The position numbers and the translations under genes are program-made. Below the pieces are notes generated by a model. That model worked only from the letters and a program-made list of their open reading frames with translations, was not told the DNA's origin and ran no database searches. From positions 18,751 through 82,750 of the forward strand of contig NZ_AJTQ01000370.1 of the NCBI RefSeq assembly GCF_000262345.1: a stretch of 64,000 bases of DNA, read 5' to 3'. This stretch comes from Streptomyces xiaopingdaonensis. Its GTDB lineage: Bacteria; Actinomycetota; Actinomycetes; Streptomycetales; Streptomycetaceae. Shown here piece after piece: positions 7,454 through 15,357 of the stretch (position 1 is the first letter of the stretch; every line of letters begins with the position of its first letter).

Positions 7454-8287
7454 TCACGGAAGGTAGTACATGGGGTTCGGCAGCTTCACCGAGCGGGCCG
7501 CGTGGCCGCCCTTCAAGTCGCTGTACTGATCACCGAAGTTGGCGAGGATCTCGTACCCCTGGTCCTCGATGTGGGCACGCGTACCCGACTTGTACTCGAC
7601 GGTGTTGCACTCCGTGCCGCACTCCAGGTACGGAGGCGGGTTCTCGGCGTCCTTGAGGTAGAAGTGCTCGCGGTCGACGGGGTTCTCGAAGCCGACGTTC
7701 TTGAGGTTGCGGACGCTCCAGTCGCGCTCGTACTCCTTGCGCCCGGTGAGGAAGAAGACCGTGACGCCCTTCTTGTGGGCCCAGTTGACGAGGTGCTTCA
7801 TCCCGAAGACCGGGTCCATGTCGGTGGTGCGGAGGTACTCGTCCTGCTCCTCCTGGGAGAAGTCGTAGCCGATCCGCCGCTCGAAGTTGTAGGTGAGCAG
7901 GACGGTGTCGTCGACGTCGAGGACGACGGCGGGCTTCTTCCCCCTGCCGTGGCGGGCGTCGCGGTCCTTCAGGTCCCGCGCGAGGTCGCGCTCGGCCTTC
8001 GCCGCGAGGGCGCGGACCTCCTTGGCGTAGTTCCCCTCGGGAGAGGCGTAGTGCTCGCCGTCCTCCGTCTCGATGTCGCCGTAGTACGCCTCGATCTTCT
8101 CCTTCACCTGATCGAGGTTGGGGATCTCCTCCCCGGTCCTGGGCACCGAGTGCTCGGCGGTCGCCTGGCCGATGCCGAAGAGCGCCGAGCCGGCCACGGC
8201 GAACGCGGCGGTGGTCGCGGCGATGCGGACGCGGCGCCTGCGGGGGGCCGGGGCGGCGTCGGACGGGCGGGATGAACGGCGGAGCAT
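7454..8287 (-). CDS. Secreted HAD-superfamily acid phosphatase
   Basis: A 277-residue protein of the plant/class B acid-phosphatase branch of the HAD superfamily. An Arg-rich n-region, a hydrophobic stretch at residues 23-40 and a QATA-EH site near residue 44 form a probable signal peptide. The catalytic motif VLDVDDTVLL has its nucleophile at about Asp124; the FFLTGRK segment supplies motif II Thr and the conserved region closes with NFGDQYSDL (motif IV). It probably removes phosphate from small molecules outside the cell. ATG 8287 is chosen over GTG 8293 because AAGGAG lies eight bases ahead. Monocistronic. Confidence 0.88.
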   Translation of the reverse strand: MLRRSSRPSDAAPAPRRRRVRIAATTAAFAVAGSALFGIGQATAEHSVPRTGEEIPNLDQVKEKIEAYYGDIETEDGEHYASPEGNYAKEVRALAAKAERDLARDLKDRDARHGRGKKPAVVLDVDDTVLLTYNFERRIGYDFSQEEQDEYLRTTDMDPVFGMKHLVNWAHKKGVTVFFLTGRKEYERDWSVRNLKNVGFENPVDREHFYLKDAENPPPYLECGTECNTVEYKSGTRAHIEDQGYEILANFGDQYSDLKGGHAARSVKLPNPMYYLP

Positions 8288-8529
8288 GCGCACAACTCCT
8301 TGGTGTGTGGGGAGAGTTGACGACGGCGCGGGAGACGGGGCCCCGCGGTTTCTACGCGCGCAGATTCAACCACGGGCCCCGAGCCGTGGGAACACTCCGC
8401 CGCGCACCGCATTTCCCGCGCACCGACCGGTGTTCACCTCCACGACCCGCGTCTACCGTTGTGCACGCGGATACCACGGCGGACGGCGCCGGGCACCGGC
8501 ACGCCGCCCCTCGCGGAAGGAGCCGTGCC

Positions 8530-9819
8530 ATGGACCGCCTCACGATCGAGGAAGTCCGCCTCACCCCCGTCCTCGTCGCCGACCCGCCGCTCCTCAACAC
8601 CCAGGGGCTCCACCAGCCCTACACGCCGAGGCTCGTCGTCGAAGTCCGCACCGCAGGCGGGCACTCGGGCGTCGGCGAGACGTACGGAGACACCAAGTAC
8701 CTCGCGCCGGCACGGAAGTTGGCGGAACGGCTGCCGGGCCGGAGCGTCAGGGACGTGAACGCGCTCCTCGCCATGGCCGGCGAACTCCCCGTGTCCGGCA
8801 CCGGGTTGAGCGATTCGGTCGACGTCGGCGGCCTGCGCGGAGTGCAGACGGCGGAGAAGCTCCGGCTCTCGGTCGCCTCCGCGTTCGAGGTCGCCTGCCT
8901 CGACGCGCTCGGCCACGCCCTGGGCGAGCCCGTGCACGCGCTCCTCGGCGGCCGCGTACGGGACACCGTCGAGTACGCCGCCTACCTCTTCTACCGCCAC
9001 GCCCGGCACCCCGACGACGCGGGCGAGCCGGACGACTGGGGCGACGCGCTCGACGCCCCCGGCGTCGTCGCGCAGGCCCGCCTCCTCGCGGAGCGGTACG
9101 GCTTCCGCTCGTTCAAGCTCAAGGGCGGCGTCCTCCCACCGGACGAGGAAGTGGCGGCGGTCCGGGCGCTGGCGGCCGAGTTCCCCGGCAGCCCCCTCCG
9201 CCTCGACCCCAACGGAGCCTGGACGGTGGCGACTTCCCTCCGCGTCGCGGACGAGCTCCGGGACGTCCTGGAGTACCTGGAGGACCCGACGAGCGGCACG
9301 GAGGCCATGGCGGCCGTCGCCGCGGAGACCCGCGTACCGCTCGCCACCAACATGTGCGTCACCACCCGCGGAGAGATACCCGAGGCGTTCACGCGCGGCG
9401 CCGTGCAGGTCGTCCTCAGCGACCACCACTACTGGGGCGGCCTGCGCCGCACCCTCGAACTCGCCGCCGTCTGCCGGACGTTCGGCGTCGGCCTCGCGAT
9501 GCACTCCAACACCCACCTCGGCATCAGCCTCGCGGCGATGACGCAGGTCGCCTCCGTCGTCCCCGATCTCCACCACACGTGCGACACCCACTACCCGTGG
9601 CAGAGCGAGGACGTCCTCACCGCACGCGTCCCCCTCGCCTCGGGCCGGGTCCGGGTGAGCGACGCACCAGGGCTCGGCGTCGCCCTCGACCGGGACGCGC
9701 TCGCCCGCCTCCACCGCCGCTGGCGCGAGGACGACGGCACCCACAGGGACCGCGACGACGCGGCCGCCATGCGGCGCCTCGTGCCCGGCTGGGACGCCCC
9801 CGCCGTCCCCCGCTGGTGA
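8530..9819 (+). CDS. Enolase-superfamily sugar-acid dehydratase (glucarate dehydratase-like)
   Basis: 429 residues. It matches the mandelate-racemase/glucarate-dehydratase branch of the enolase superfamily: capping domain, then a barrel with the FKLKGG lysine motif near residue 195, RLDPNGAW (metal Asp), the YLEDPTSG metal Glu, and MHSNTHLGIS with the catalytic His. The expected reaction is dehydration of D-glucarate (or a related aldarate) to a keto-deoxy acid. GGAAGGAG precedes ATG 8530. No other glucarate pathway genes are nearby, so the exact substrate is uncertain. It is convergent with the GH4 gene, with only four bases between stops. Confidence 0.85.
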   Translation: MDRLTIEEVRLTPVLVADPPLLNTQGLHQPYTPRLVVEVRTAGGHSGVGETYGDTKYLAPARKLAERLPGRSVRDVNALLAMAGELPVSGTGLSDSVDVGGLRGVQTAEKLRLSVASAFEVACLDALGHALGEPVHALLGGRVRDTVEYAAYLFYRHARHPDDAGEPDDWGDALDAPGVVAQARLLAERYGFRSFKLKGGVLPPDEEVAAVRALAAEFPGSPLRLDPNGAWTVATSLRVADELRDVLEYLEDPTSGTEAMAAVAAETRVPLATNMCVTTRGEIPEAFTRGAVQVVLSDHHYWGGLRRTLELAAVCRTFGVGLAMHSNTHLGISLAAMTQVASVVPDLHHTCDTHYPWQSEDVLTARVPLASGRVRVSDAPGLGVALDRDALARLHRRWREDDGTHRDRDDAAAMRRLVPGWDAPAVPRW

Positions 9820-9823
9820 GCCG

Positions 9824-11152
9824 TCACCAGCCGGCGCGCTCCAGAATCCGCGCGGCGGCGGCCGGCGAGTCCACGAGCGGATGGAGACCGAGCGCCCGCA
9901 GCGCGAGCTGCCGCGACGACGTCAACGCGGCCTCGACGGTGGCGAGTTCGACCTCCTTGACCTGCGCGACGAGCCCCTGCTGAGCCCCGTCGAGCGTCGC
10001 GGCGCCCAGTGGGCGAGGCCCGTCCGCACCGATCTCGCAGACGGTCTCGACGATCGCCCCGTCCGAAAGCGCCGGCACCGCACCGCGGTTGGGCACGTTG
10101 AGCACCAGCCGCGCCGACCGCCCGCCGGAGAGGGCCCGCATCAGCGCCATCGCCACCGCGTCGTACCCGCCGCCTTCGAGGTCGCAGGTGTCGCGCTGCC
10201 AACCGCCGCCCGCGGCACGGCTGTCGGCGAGGTAGGTCTCCTCGCGCTGCTGCCGCGTCGCCTCCCACCGGCGGAGCGCCTCGCGCGGTGGGGCGTCGGC
10301 GGCGCCGTCGAAGAACTCGCCCTGCTGGCGCCTGAGGAACTCGCCGCGGGTCTCCCCCGCGGCCTGCACCGAACGGAGCGTCTCGCGGCGGAAGTAGTAG
10401 TAGTGGAGGTACTCGTTGGGCAGCGCTCCGAGGGCCGCGAGCCACTGGGCGCCGAAGAGCCTGCCCTCCTCGAAGGAGGCGAGCGCCGCGGGGTCGGAGA
10501 GCAGCGTCGGAAGCAGCTCCCCGCGCTCCGGATCGCGCAACGAGCCCAGCCAGCCGAGGTGGTTGAGGCCGGTGTACGCGTACTCGACGCCGTCCGGGTC
10601 CGCGCCGGCCGCCCGCGCCGCGCGGCGCACGAGACCGACGGGCGAGTCGCAGATGCCGATCACCCGCTCCCCCAGCACGCGCGCCATCGCCTCGGTGACG
10701 ACCCCGGCCGGGTTGGTGAAGTTGATGACCCACGCCCCCGGCGCCACCGCGCGCACCCGCTCCGCGATCCCGACCGCGACCGGCACCGTCCGCAGCCCGT
10801 AGAGCACGCCGCCCGCGCCCACCGTCTCCTGCCCGAGCACCCCTTCGGCGAGCGGCACCCGCTCGTCCTGCACCCGTCCCTCGGTACCGCCGACGCGGAT
10901 CGCGGAGAAGACGAAGTCGGAGCCGCGCAGCGCCTCGTCCAACTCCCGCTCCACGCGCACCGCGGGCGCCTCGGAGACCCCCTCGGCCTGCGCGGCGAGG
11001 ATCGATTCGACGACGCCGAGGCGCGCCGAGTCGGTGTCGTACAGCACGAGTTCGGTGATCCGGGGTGCCGCTCCCGAGCGCGCGTCGGCGAGCAGCGCCG
11101 CGTGGACCAGCGGGACGCGGAAGCCGCCCCCGCCGAGAATCGTCAACCTCAC
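9824..11152 (-). CDS. GH4 family 6-phospho-beta-glucosidase-like enzyme
   Basis: A 442-residue glycoside hydrolase family 4 enzyme, which uses NAD+ and a divalent metal in an oxidation-elimination mechanism. The N-terminus TILGGGGFRVP is the dinucleotide-binding loop. VINFTNPAGVVTEA, GICDSPVG (metal-binding Cys) and GLNHLGW (metal-binding His) are the family signatures, and VLNVPNRGAVPAL with the Asn-Arg pair is typical of the phospho-beta-glucosidase subgroup. GTG 11152 is the start because the Rossmann motif follows within a few residues. The divergent PfkB kinase suggests a joint role in sugar or phospho-sugar use. Confidence 0.88.
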   Translation of the reverse strand: MRLTILGGGGFRVPLVHAALLADARSGAAPRITELVLYDTDSARLGVVESILAAQAEGVSEAPAVRVERELDEALRGSDFVFSAIRVGGTEGRVQDERVPLAEGVLGQETVGAGGVLYGLRTVPVAVGIAERVRAVAPGAWVINFTNPAGVVTEAMARVLGERVIGICDSPVGLVRRAARAAGADPDGVEYAYTGLNHLGWLGSLRDPERGELLPTLLSDPAALASFEEGRLFGAQWLAALGALPNEYLHYYYFRRETLRSVQAAGETRGEFLRRQQGEFFDGAADAPPREALRRWEATRQQREETYLADSRAAGGGWQRDTCDLEGGGYDAVAMALMRALSGGRSARLVLNVPNRGAVPALSDGAIVETVCEIGADGPRPLGAATLDGAQQGLVAQVKEVELATVEAALTSSRQLALRALGLHPLVDSPAAAARILERAGW

Positions 11153-11305
11153 GGGCGCGAACGTACCACCGCACGGGGGCGTATCCCGGGCCGCGCCGGT
11201 TACGTTGGGCAGGACGGCCGCCCCGCGAGGGCGGTCCGGCGTACCCTCGGCGTCCCGCGTCCCGCGCGGGCACGCCCAGGCGAGACGGAGAGCGAGGCGG
11301 GCACG

Positions 11306-12478
11306 GTGAGCACCCCGGCAGCAGGCGGCGAGACGGCGCTGCGGAGCACGCTCCGCGCGACACCCCAGCGCGGCCCCGAACGCTGCCGCGGCTTCGACCC
11401 GCTCGCCGCCGTGCGGGACGAGTCGGCCCCCGCCTGGGACGTGTACGTCACCGGCACCGTCTTCCTCGACATCGTCTTCACCGGGCTCGACTCGGCGCCC
11501 GTCCGCGGCACCGAGTCCTGGGCGCGGGGCATGGGTTCGAGTCCGGGCGGCATCGCCAACATGGCGACCGCACTCGCCCGCCTCGGCCTCCGCACCTCCC
11601 TCGCCGCCGCCTTCGGCGACGACATGTACGGCGACCACTGCCGCGACGTCCTGGAGCACAGCGAAGGCATCGACCTCGCCCTCTCGCACACCGTCCCCGG
11701 CTGGCACTCCCCCGTCACCGTCTCCATGGCGTACGACGGCGAGCGGACGATGGTCTCGCACGGCCACGAGGCGCCCGCGAAGGAGGCGAGCGCCTACGAC
11801 CCGGACGCGCCCCCGTGCCCGCCCCCGGCACGCGCCTGCGTCGCCTCGCTGGTCCCCGGGCGCCCACAAAAGTGGATCGCGACGGCCGCCCGTTCGGGCA
11901 GCCTCGTCTTCGCCGATGTCGGCTGGGACGAGACCGGCGCCTGGAGCCTGCGCGCCCTCGCGGACCTGAAGCACTGCGAGGCGTTCCTCCCCAACGCCGC
12001 CGAGGCCGTCCGCTACACGGGCAAGGACGACCCGCGCGCGGCGGCGCACGTCCTCTCCGAGTACGTACCGCTCGCGGTCGTCACGCTGGGCAGGGAGGGC
12101 GCCTACGCCGTCGACGGACGCACGGGCGAGTCGGCCGAAGTGCCGGGCGTCGCCGTGGAGGCGCTCGACACCACGGGCGCGGGGGACGTCTTCGTTGCCG
12201 GGTTCGTCACGGGCAGCCTCGCCGGCTGGCCGCTGCGCGACCGCCTCGCCTTCGCCGCGCTGACGTCGGCGCTCTCCGTCCAGGAGTTCGGCGGCTCCCT
12301 CTCGGCTCCGGGCTGGCCGGAGATCGCCGCCTGGTGGCGCCGCCGCCGCACCGAGTGCGGCAAGGCCGACCTCGGCCGGCACCGCTTCCTCGACGCGGTG
12401 CTCACCGCCGGCGCACCCGCGCGCCCGCTCCGTCGGGCGGTGCCGACGCTGGGCCTCCGCGGCGGGGACGAGGGGTGA
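11306..12478 (+). CDS. PfkB-family carbohydrate kinase
   Basis: 390 residues. The core from about residue 48 (YVTGTVFLDIVFTGL) is a ribokinase-like fold. SSPGGIANMATALARLG is PfkB signature 1 and DTTGAGDVFVAGFV is signature 2, containing the catalytic Asp and anion hole. It phosphorylates a sugar or sugar-like alcohol; substrate unknown. About 45 residues precede the kinase fold and about 45 follow it, both unlike standard PfkB. It is divergent from the GH4 glycosidase across a 153-base promoter region. GTG 11306 is chosen from frame and conservation; the frame is open far upstream as a shadow of GH4. Confidence 0.85.
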   Translation: MSTPAAGGETALRSTLRATPQRGPERCRGFDPLAAVRDESAPAWDVYVTGTVFLDIVFTGLDSAPVRGTESWARGMGSSPGGIANMATALARLGLRTSLAAAFGDDMYGDHCRDVLEHSEGIDLALSHTVPGWHSPVTVSMAYDGERTMVSHGHEAPAKEASAYDPDAPPCPPPARACVASLVPGRPQKWIATAARSGSLVFADVGWDETGAWSLRALADLKHCEAFLPNAAEAVRYTGKDDPRAAAHVLSEYVPLAVVTLGREGAYAVDGRTGESAEVPGVAVEALDTTGAGDVFVAGFVTGSLAGWPLRDRLAFAALTSALSVQEFGGSLSAPGWPEIAAWWRRRRTECGKADLGRHRFLDAVLTAGAPARPLRRAVPTLGLRGGDEG

Positions 12479-12629
12479 GGGTGCGTCCCGCGGCCGCGCC
12501 TTCCGCAACCGGTACGACCGGAGCCGCGGGATGTGGAAATGCCTTTCTTGCCGTGTCGGCACCCGGCGTACCCTTGGTGGCCGAGAGTTCGACCGGCCGG
12601 TCGCGCGACAGCCGCAGGACAAGAGAGGG

Positions 12630-12656
12630 ATGAGCTGGCCCCCGGGCCGCCCATGA
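12630..12656 (+). other. Possible upstream mini-ORF coupled to phoH
   Basis: ATG AGC TGG CCC CCG GGC CGC CCA TGA encodes MSWPPGRP. It is preceded by AGAGAGGG, and its TGA overlaps the phoH ATG as ATGA. The phoH ATG itself has no close ribosome site, so reinitiation from this mini-ORF could supply ribosomes. It is also possible that the AGAGAGGG serves phoH directly at long spacing. Confidence 0.35.
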
Positions 12657-14851
12657 CACAGACATCACCCAGGCAAGCCGGGTCCGAGCAGGCGAGGGCC
12701 CACTTCACCGTGCCGCCCAAGCACCCGATGGTCAGCGTGCTCGGCTCGGGTGACGCACTGCTCCGAGTGATCGAGGACGCGTTCCCCGCCACCGACATCC
12801 ACGTCCGCGGAAACGAGATCACGGCCACGGGCGACCCGGCCGAAGTCGCCCTCGTCCAGCGCCTCTTCGACGAGATGATGCTCGTCCTGCGCACGGGCCA
12901 GCCGATGACCGAGGACGCCGTGGAACGCTCGATCGCGATGCTCCGGGGCGGCAACAGCGGCGAGGCGCCGGCGGAGGAGTCCCCCGCCGAGGTGCTCACC
13001 CAGAACATCCTCTCCAGCCGCGGCCGCACCATCCGTCCCAAGACGCTCAACCAGAAGCGGTACGTCGACGCCATCGACACGCACACGGTCGTCTTCGGCA
13101 TCGGCCCCGCCGGCACGGGCAAGACCTACCTCGCCATGGCGAAGGCCGTGCAGGCTCTCCAGTCGAAGCAGGTCACGCGGATCATCCTCACCCGCCCCGC
13201 GGTCGAGGCCGGCGAACGCCTCGGCTTCCTCCCCGGCACCCTCTACGAGAAGATCGACCCGTACCTGCGCCCCCTGTACGACGCGCTCCACGACATGCTC
13301 GACCCGGACTCCATCCCCCGCCTGATGGCCGCCGGCACGATCGAGGTGGCACCGCTGGCTTACATGCGCGGCCGGGCCCAACCCGTCTTCTCCAAGGTGC
13401 TGACCCCGGACGGGTTCCGGCCCATCGGCGACCTCGCCGTCGGCGACCTCGTCGTAGGCTCCAACGGCGAGCCGACGCCGGTGCTCGGCGTGTATCCACA
13501 GGGTGAAAAAGACATCTACCGGGTCACGGCACAGGACGGCTCATGGACGCTGTGCTGCGGCGAGCACCTGTGGACCGTCAGGACGGCTTCCGATCGGCGA
13601 CGCAGCCGCCCCTGGCGGGTCCTGGAGACGCAGGAGATGATCGGCAACCTCCGTGCAGCACACGCACGTCGGTACGAACTGCCGCTGCTCTCCGCTCCGG
13701 TGGCATACCCCGAGCGGGACGTGCCCATAGCCCCATACGCACTCGGGCTCCTGCTGGGAGACGGCTGCCTCACCGGATCGACGACGCCTTCGTTCTCCAC
13801 CACCGACCCCGAGTTGGCGACCGCCCTCGAAGCGGCCCTGCCCGGAGTGCAGCTGCGGCACAAGGGAGGGGCGGACTACGTCATCAACCGCGTCAGGCAA
13901 TCCGGCGACGTAGTGACCTTGGAGAACCCGGTCACGGGCATGCTGCGGGAGATGGACCTCCTGGGCACCCGCTCTTGCAGCAAGTTCGTCCCGGACGACT
14001 ACCTGCACAACTCCGCCGAGGTGCGGCTCGCGGTCCTGCAGGGGCTGCTCGACTCCGACGGCGGCCCGGTCACCCGGCAAGAGCGGACCTGCCGGGTGCA
14101 GTTCACGACCACCTCCATCCTGCTGCGGGACGACGTGATCTCGCTGGTGCAGTCCCTGGGCGGGGTCGCGTACACGCGTCGTCGCGAAGCGGCCGGACGC
14201 ACGCCGGGGCACGCAGGCGGCCGGGACGTGAACTACCGGCGGGACACGCACCTCGTGGACATCCGGCTCCCCGAGGGGATCGAGCCGTTCCGGCTGGCCC
14301 GCAAGCGGGACGCGTACCGCGAGGCCGGCGGCGGGGGCTCTCCGAGACGGCACATCGACAGCATCGAACCGGCGGGGCGCGAGGAGACGGTGTGCATCCA
14401 GGTGGCCGCCGCCGACTCGCTCTACGTCACCGAGGGCCACCTGCTGACGCACAACACCCTCAATGACGCGTTCATCATTCTCGACGAGGCGCAGAACACG
14501 AACCCCGAGCAGATGAAGATGTTCCTCACCCGCCTCGGGTTCGACTCCAAGATCGTCGTCACCGGCGACGTCACCCAGGTCGACCTCCCCGGCGGCACCA
14601 AGAGCGGCCTCCGCCAGGTGCAGGAGATCCTCGGCGACGTCGAGGGGGTCCACTTCTCCGAGCTCTCCAGCACCGACGTGGTCCGCCACAAGCTCGTCGG
14701 CCGGATCGTCGACGCCTACGACCGCTACGACCACCGCGCCGAGGAGGCCCGCCGCAGCGAGCCCGCCGAGCACCCGGGCGAGCATCCGCCCGCCGGGCCC
14801 GCGCGCGGCGGCGGCTCCGGTTCGGGCAAGGGACAGAGGAAGCAGCCGTAA
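12653..14851 (+). CDS. phoH: PhoH-family ATPase interrupted by a class 3 intein
   Basis: The 732-residue precursor contains a normal PhoH-like protein of 372 residues once the intein (residues 242-601) is removed. The N-terminal ~100 residues form the PhoH1 KH-like part. Walker A is GPAGTGKT at 151-158, followed by TRPAVEAGERLGFLPG; Walker B FIILDEAQN lies after the intein, so ATPase activity requires splicing. The last 35 residues are Gly/Ser/Glu-rich. PhoH-like proteins are RNA/nucleotide ATPases, and in actinobacteria the gene precedes ybeY, suggesting a role in RNA metabolism. ybeY starts five bases after the stop. ATG 12653 opens the conserved MTQTS start. Confidence 0.96.
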   Translation: MTQTSPRQAGSEQARAHFTVPPKHPMVSVLGSGDALLRVIEDAFPATDIHVRGNEITATGDPAEVALVQRLFDEMMLVLRTGQPMTEDAVERSIAMLRGGNSGEAPAEESPAEVLTQNILSSRGRTIRPKTLNQKRYVDAIDTHTVVFGIGPAGTGKTYLAMAKAVQALQSKQVTRIILTRPAVEAGERLGFLPGTLYEKIDPYLRPLYDALHDMLDPDSIPRLMAAGTIEVAPLAYMRGRAQPVFSKVLTPDGFRPIGDLAVGDLVVGSNGEPTPVLGVYPQGEKDIYRVTAQDGSWTLCCGEHLWTVRTASDRRRSRPWRVLETQEMIGNLRAAHARRYELPLLSAPVAYPERDVPIAPYALGLLLGDGCLTGSTTPSFSTTDPELATALEAALPGVQLRHKGGADYVINRVRQSGDVVTLENPVTGMLREMDLLGTRSCSKFVPDDYLHNSAEVRLAVLQGLLDSDGGPVTRQERTCRVQFTTTSILLRDDVISLVQSLGGVAYTRRREAAGRTPGHAGGRDVNYRRDTHLVDIRLPEGIEPFRLARKRDAYREAGGGGSPRRHIDSIEPAGREETVCIQVAAADSLYVTEGHLLTHNTLNDAFIILDEAQNTNPEQMKMFLTRLGFDSKIVVTGDVTQVDLPGGTKSGLRQVQEILGDVEGVHFSELSSTDVVRHKLVGRIVDAYDRYDHRAEEARRSEPAEHPGEHPPAGPARGGGSGSGKGQRKQP
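13376..14455 (+). other. Class 3 intein with LAGLIDADG homing endonuclease inside PhoH
   Basis: 360 residues between extein MRGR and TLNDAF. Intein residue 1 is Ala, not the usual Cys/Ser nucleophile. Block A is KVLTPDGFRPIGDLAVGD. Block B reads CCGEHLWTV with His64 and Trp66, block F reads ETVCIQV with Cys340, and block G ends LLTHN (Thr358, His359, Asn360) before Thr+1. Trp66/Cys340/Thr358 is the WCT triplet that defines class 3 inteins, in which the block F Cys starts splicing. Two LAGLIDADG motifs (ALGLLLGDG near 122-130 and VLQGLLDSDGG near 220-230) with their acidic residues mark a DOD endonuclease that looks intact. A- and T-ending codons near 13490-13560 and 13715-13745 differ from phoH. 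Confidence 0.93.
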
Positions 14852-14856
14852 AGCAC

Positions 14857-15357
14857 ATGTCGATCGACGTCAACAACGAGTCCGGCACCGCCGTCGACGA
14901 GCAGGCGCTCCTCGACCTCACCCGCTACGCGCTCGCCCGGATGCGCATCCACCCCCTCTCCGAACTCTCGGTGATCGTCGTGGACGCGGCCGCGATGGAG
15001 CAGCTCCACCTCCAGTGGATGGACCTCCCGGGGCCCACCGACGTGATGTCCTTCCCCATGGACGAGCTCCGCCCGCCCGCCCGGGACGAGGAGGACCCGC
15101 CGCAGGGCCTCCTCGGGGACATCGTCCTCTGCCCCGAGGTCGCCGAACGGCAGGGCGCCGAGGCGCCCACCGGCCACTCGATGGACGAGGAACTCCAACT
15201 CCTCACCGTCCACGGCGTGTTGCACCTCCTCGGGTACGACCACGAGGAGCCCGCCGAGCAGGCCGAGATGTTCGGCCTCCAGGCGGCGATCGTCGACGGC
15301 TGGCGGGCCGAGCAGGGCCTCACGGGCCCCTCCCCCGCACCGACCACGACCTCATGA
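14857..15357 (+). CDS. ybeY: Endoribonuclease YbeY
   Basis: A 166-residue metal-dependent RNase for 16S rRNA 3'-end maturation and ribosome quality control. DVMSFPMDE is the conserved central motif, and HGVLHLLGYDHEEPAEQAEMF gives the three His zinc ligands. It starts five bases after phoH, and its stop overlaps the next start (ATGA), so phoH, ybeY and the CNNM gene are coupled. The last ~15 residues are a variable Pro/Thr tail. Confidence 0.96.
   Translation: MSIDVNNESGTAVDEQALLDLTRYALARMRIHPLSELSVIVVDAAAMEQLHLQWMDLPGPTDVMSFPMDELRPPARDEEDPPQGLLGDIVLCPEVAERQGAEAPTGHSMDEELQLLTVHGVLHLLGYDHEEPAEQAEMFGLQAAIVDGWRAEQGLTGPSPAPTTTS

Noticed and set aside
9881..11305. Upstream extension of the PfkB frame and a 932-codon minus-strand frame extending GH4.
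   Set aside because: The extensions overlap a real gene on the other strand and have no conserved sequence; starts at 11306 and 11152 fit the known folds.
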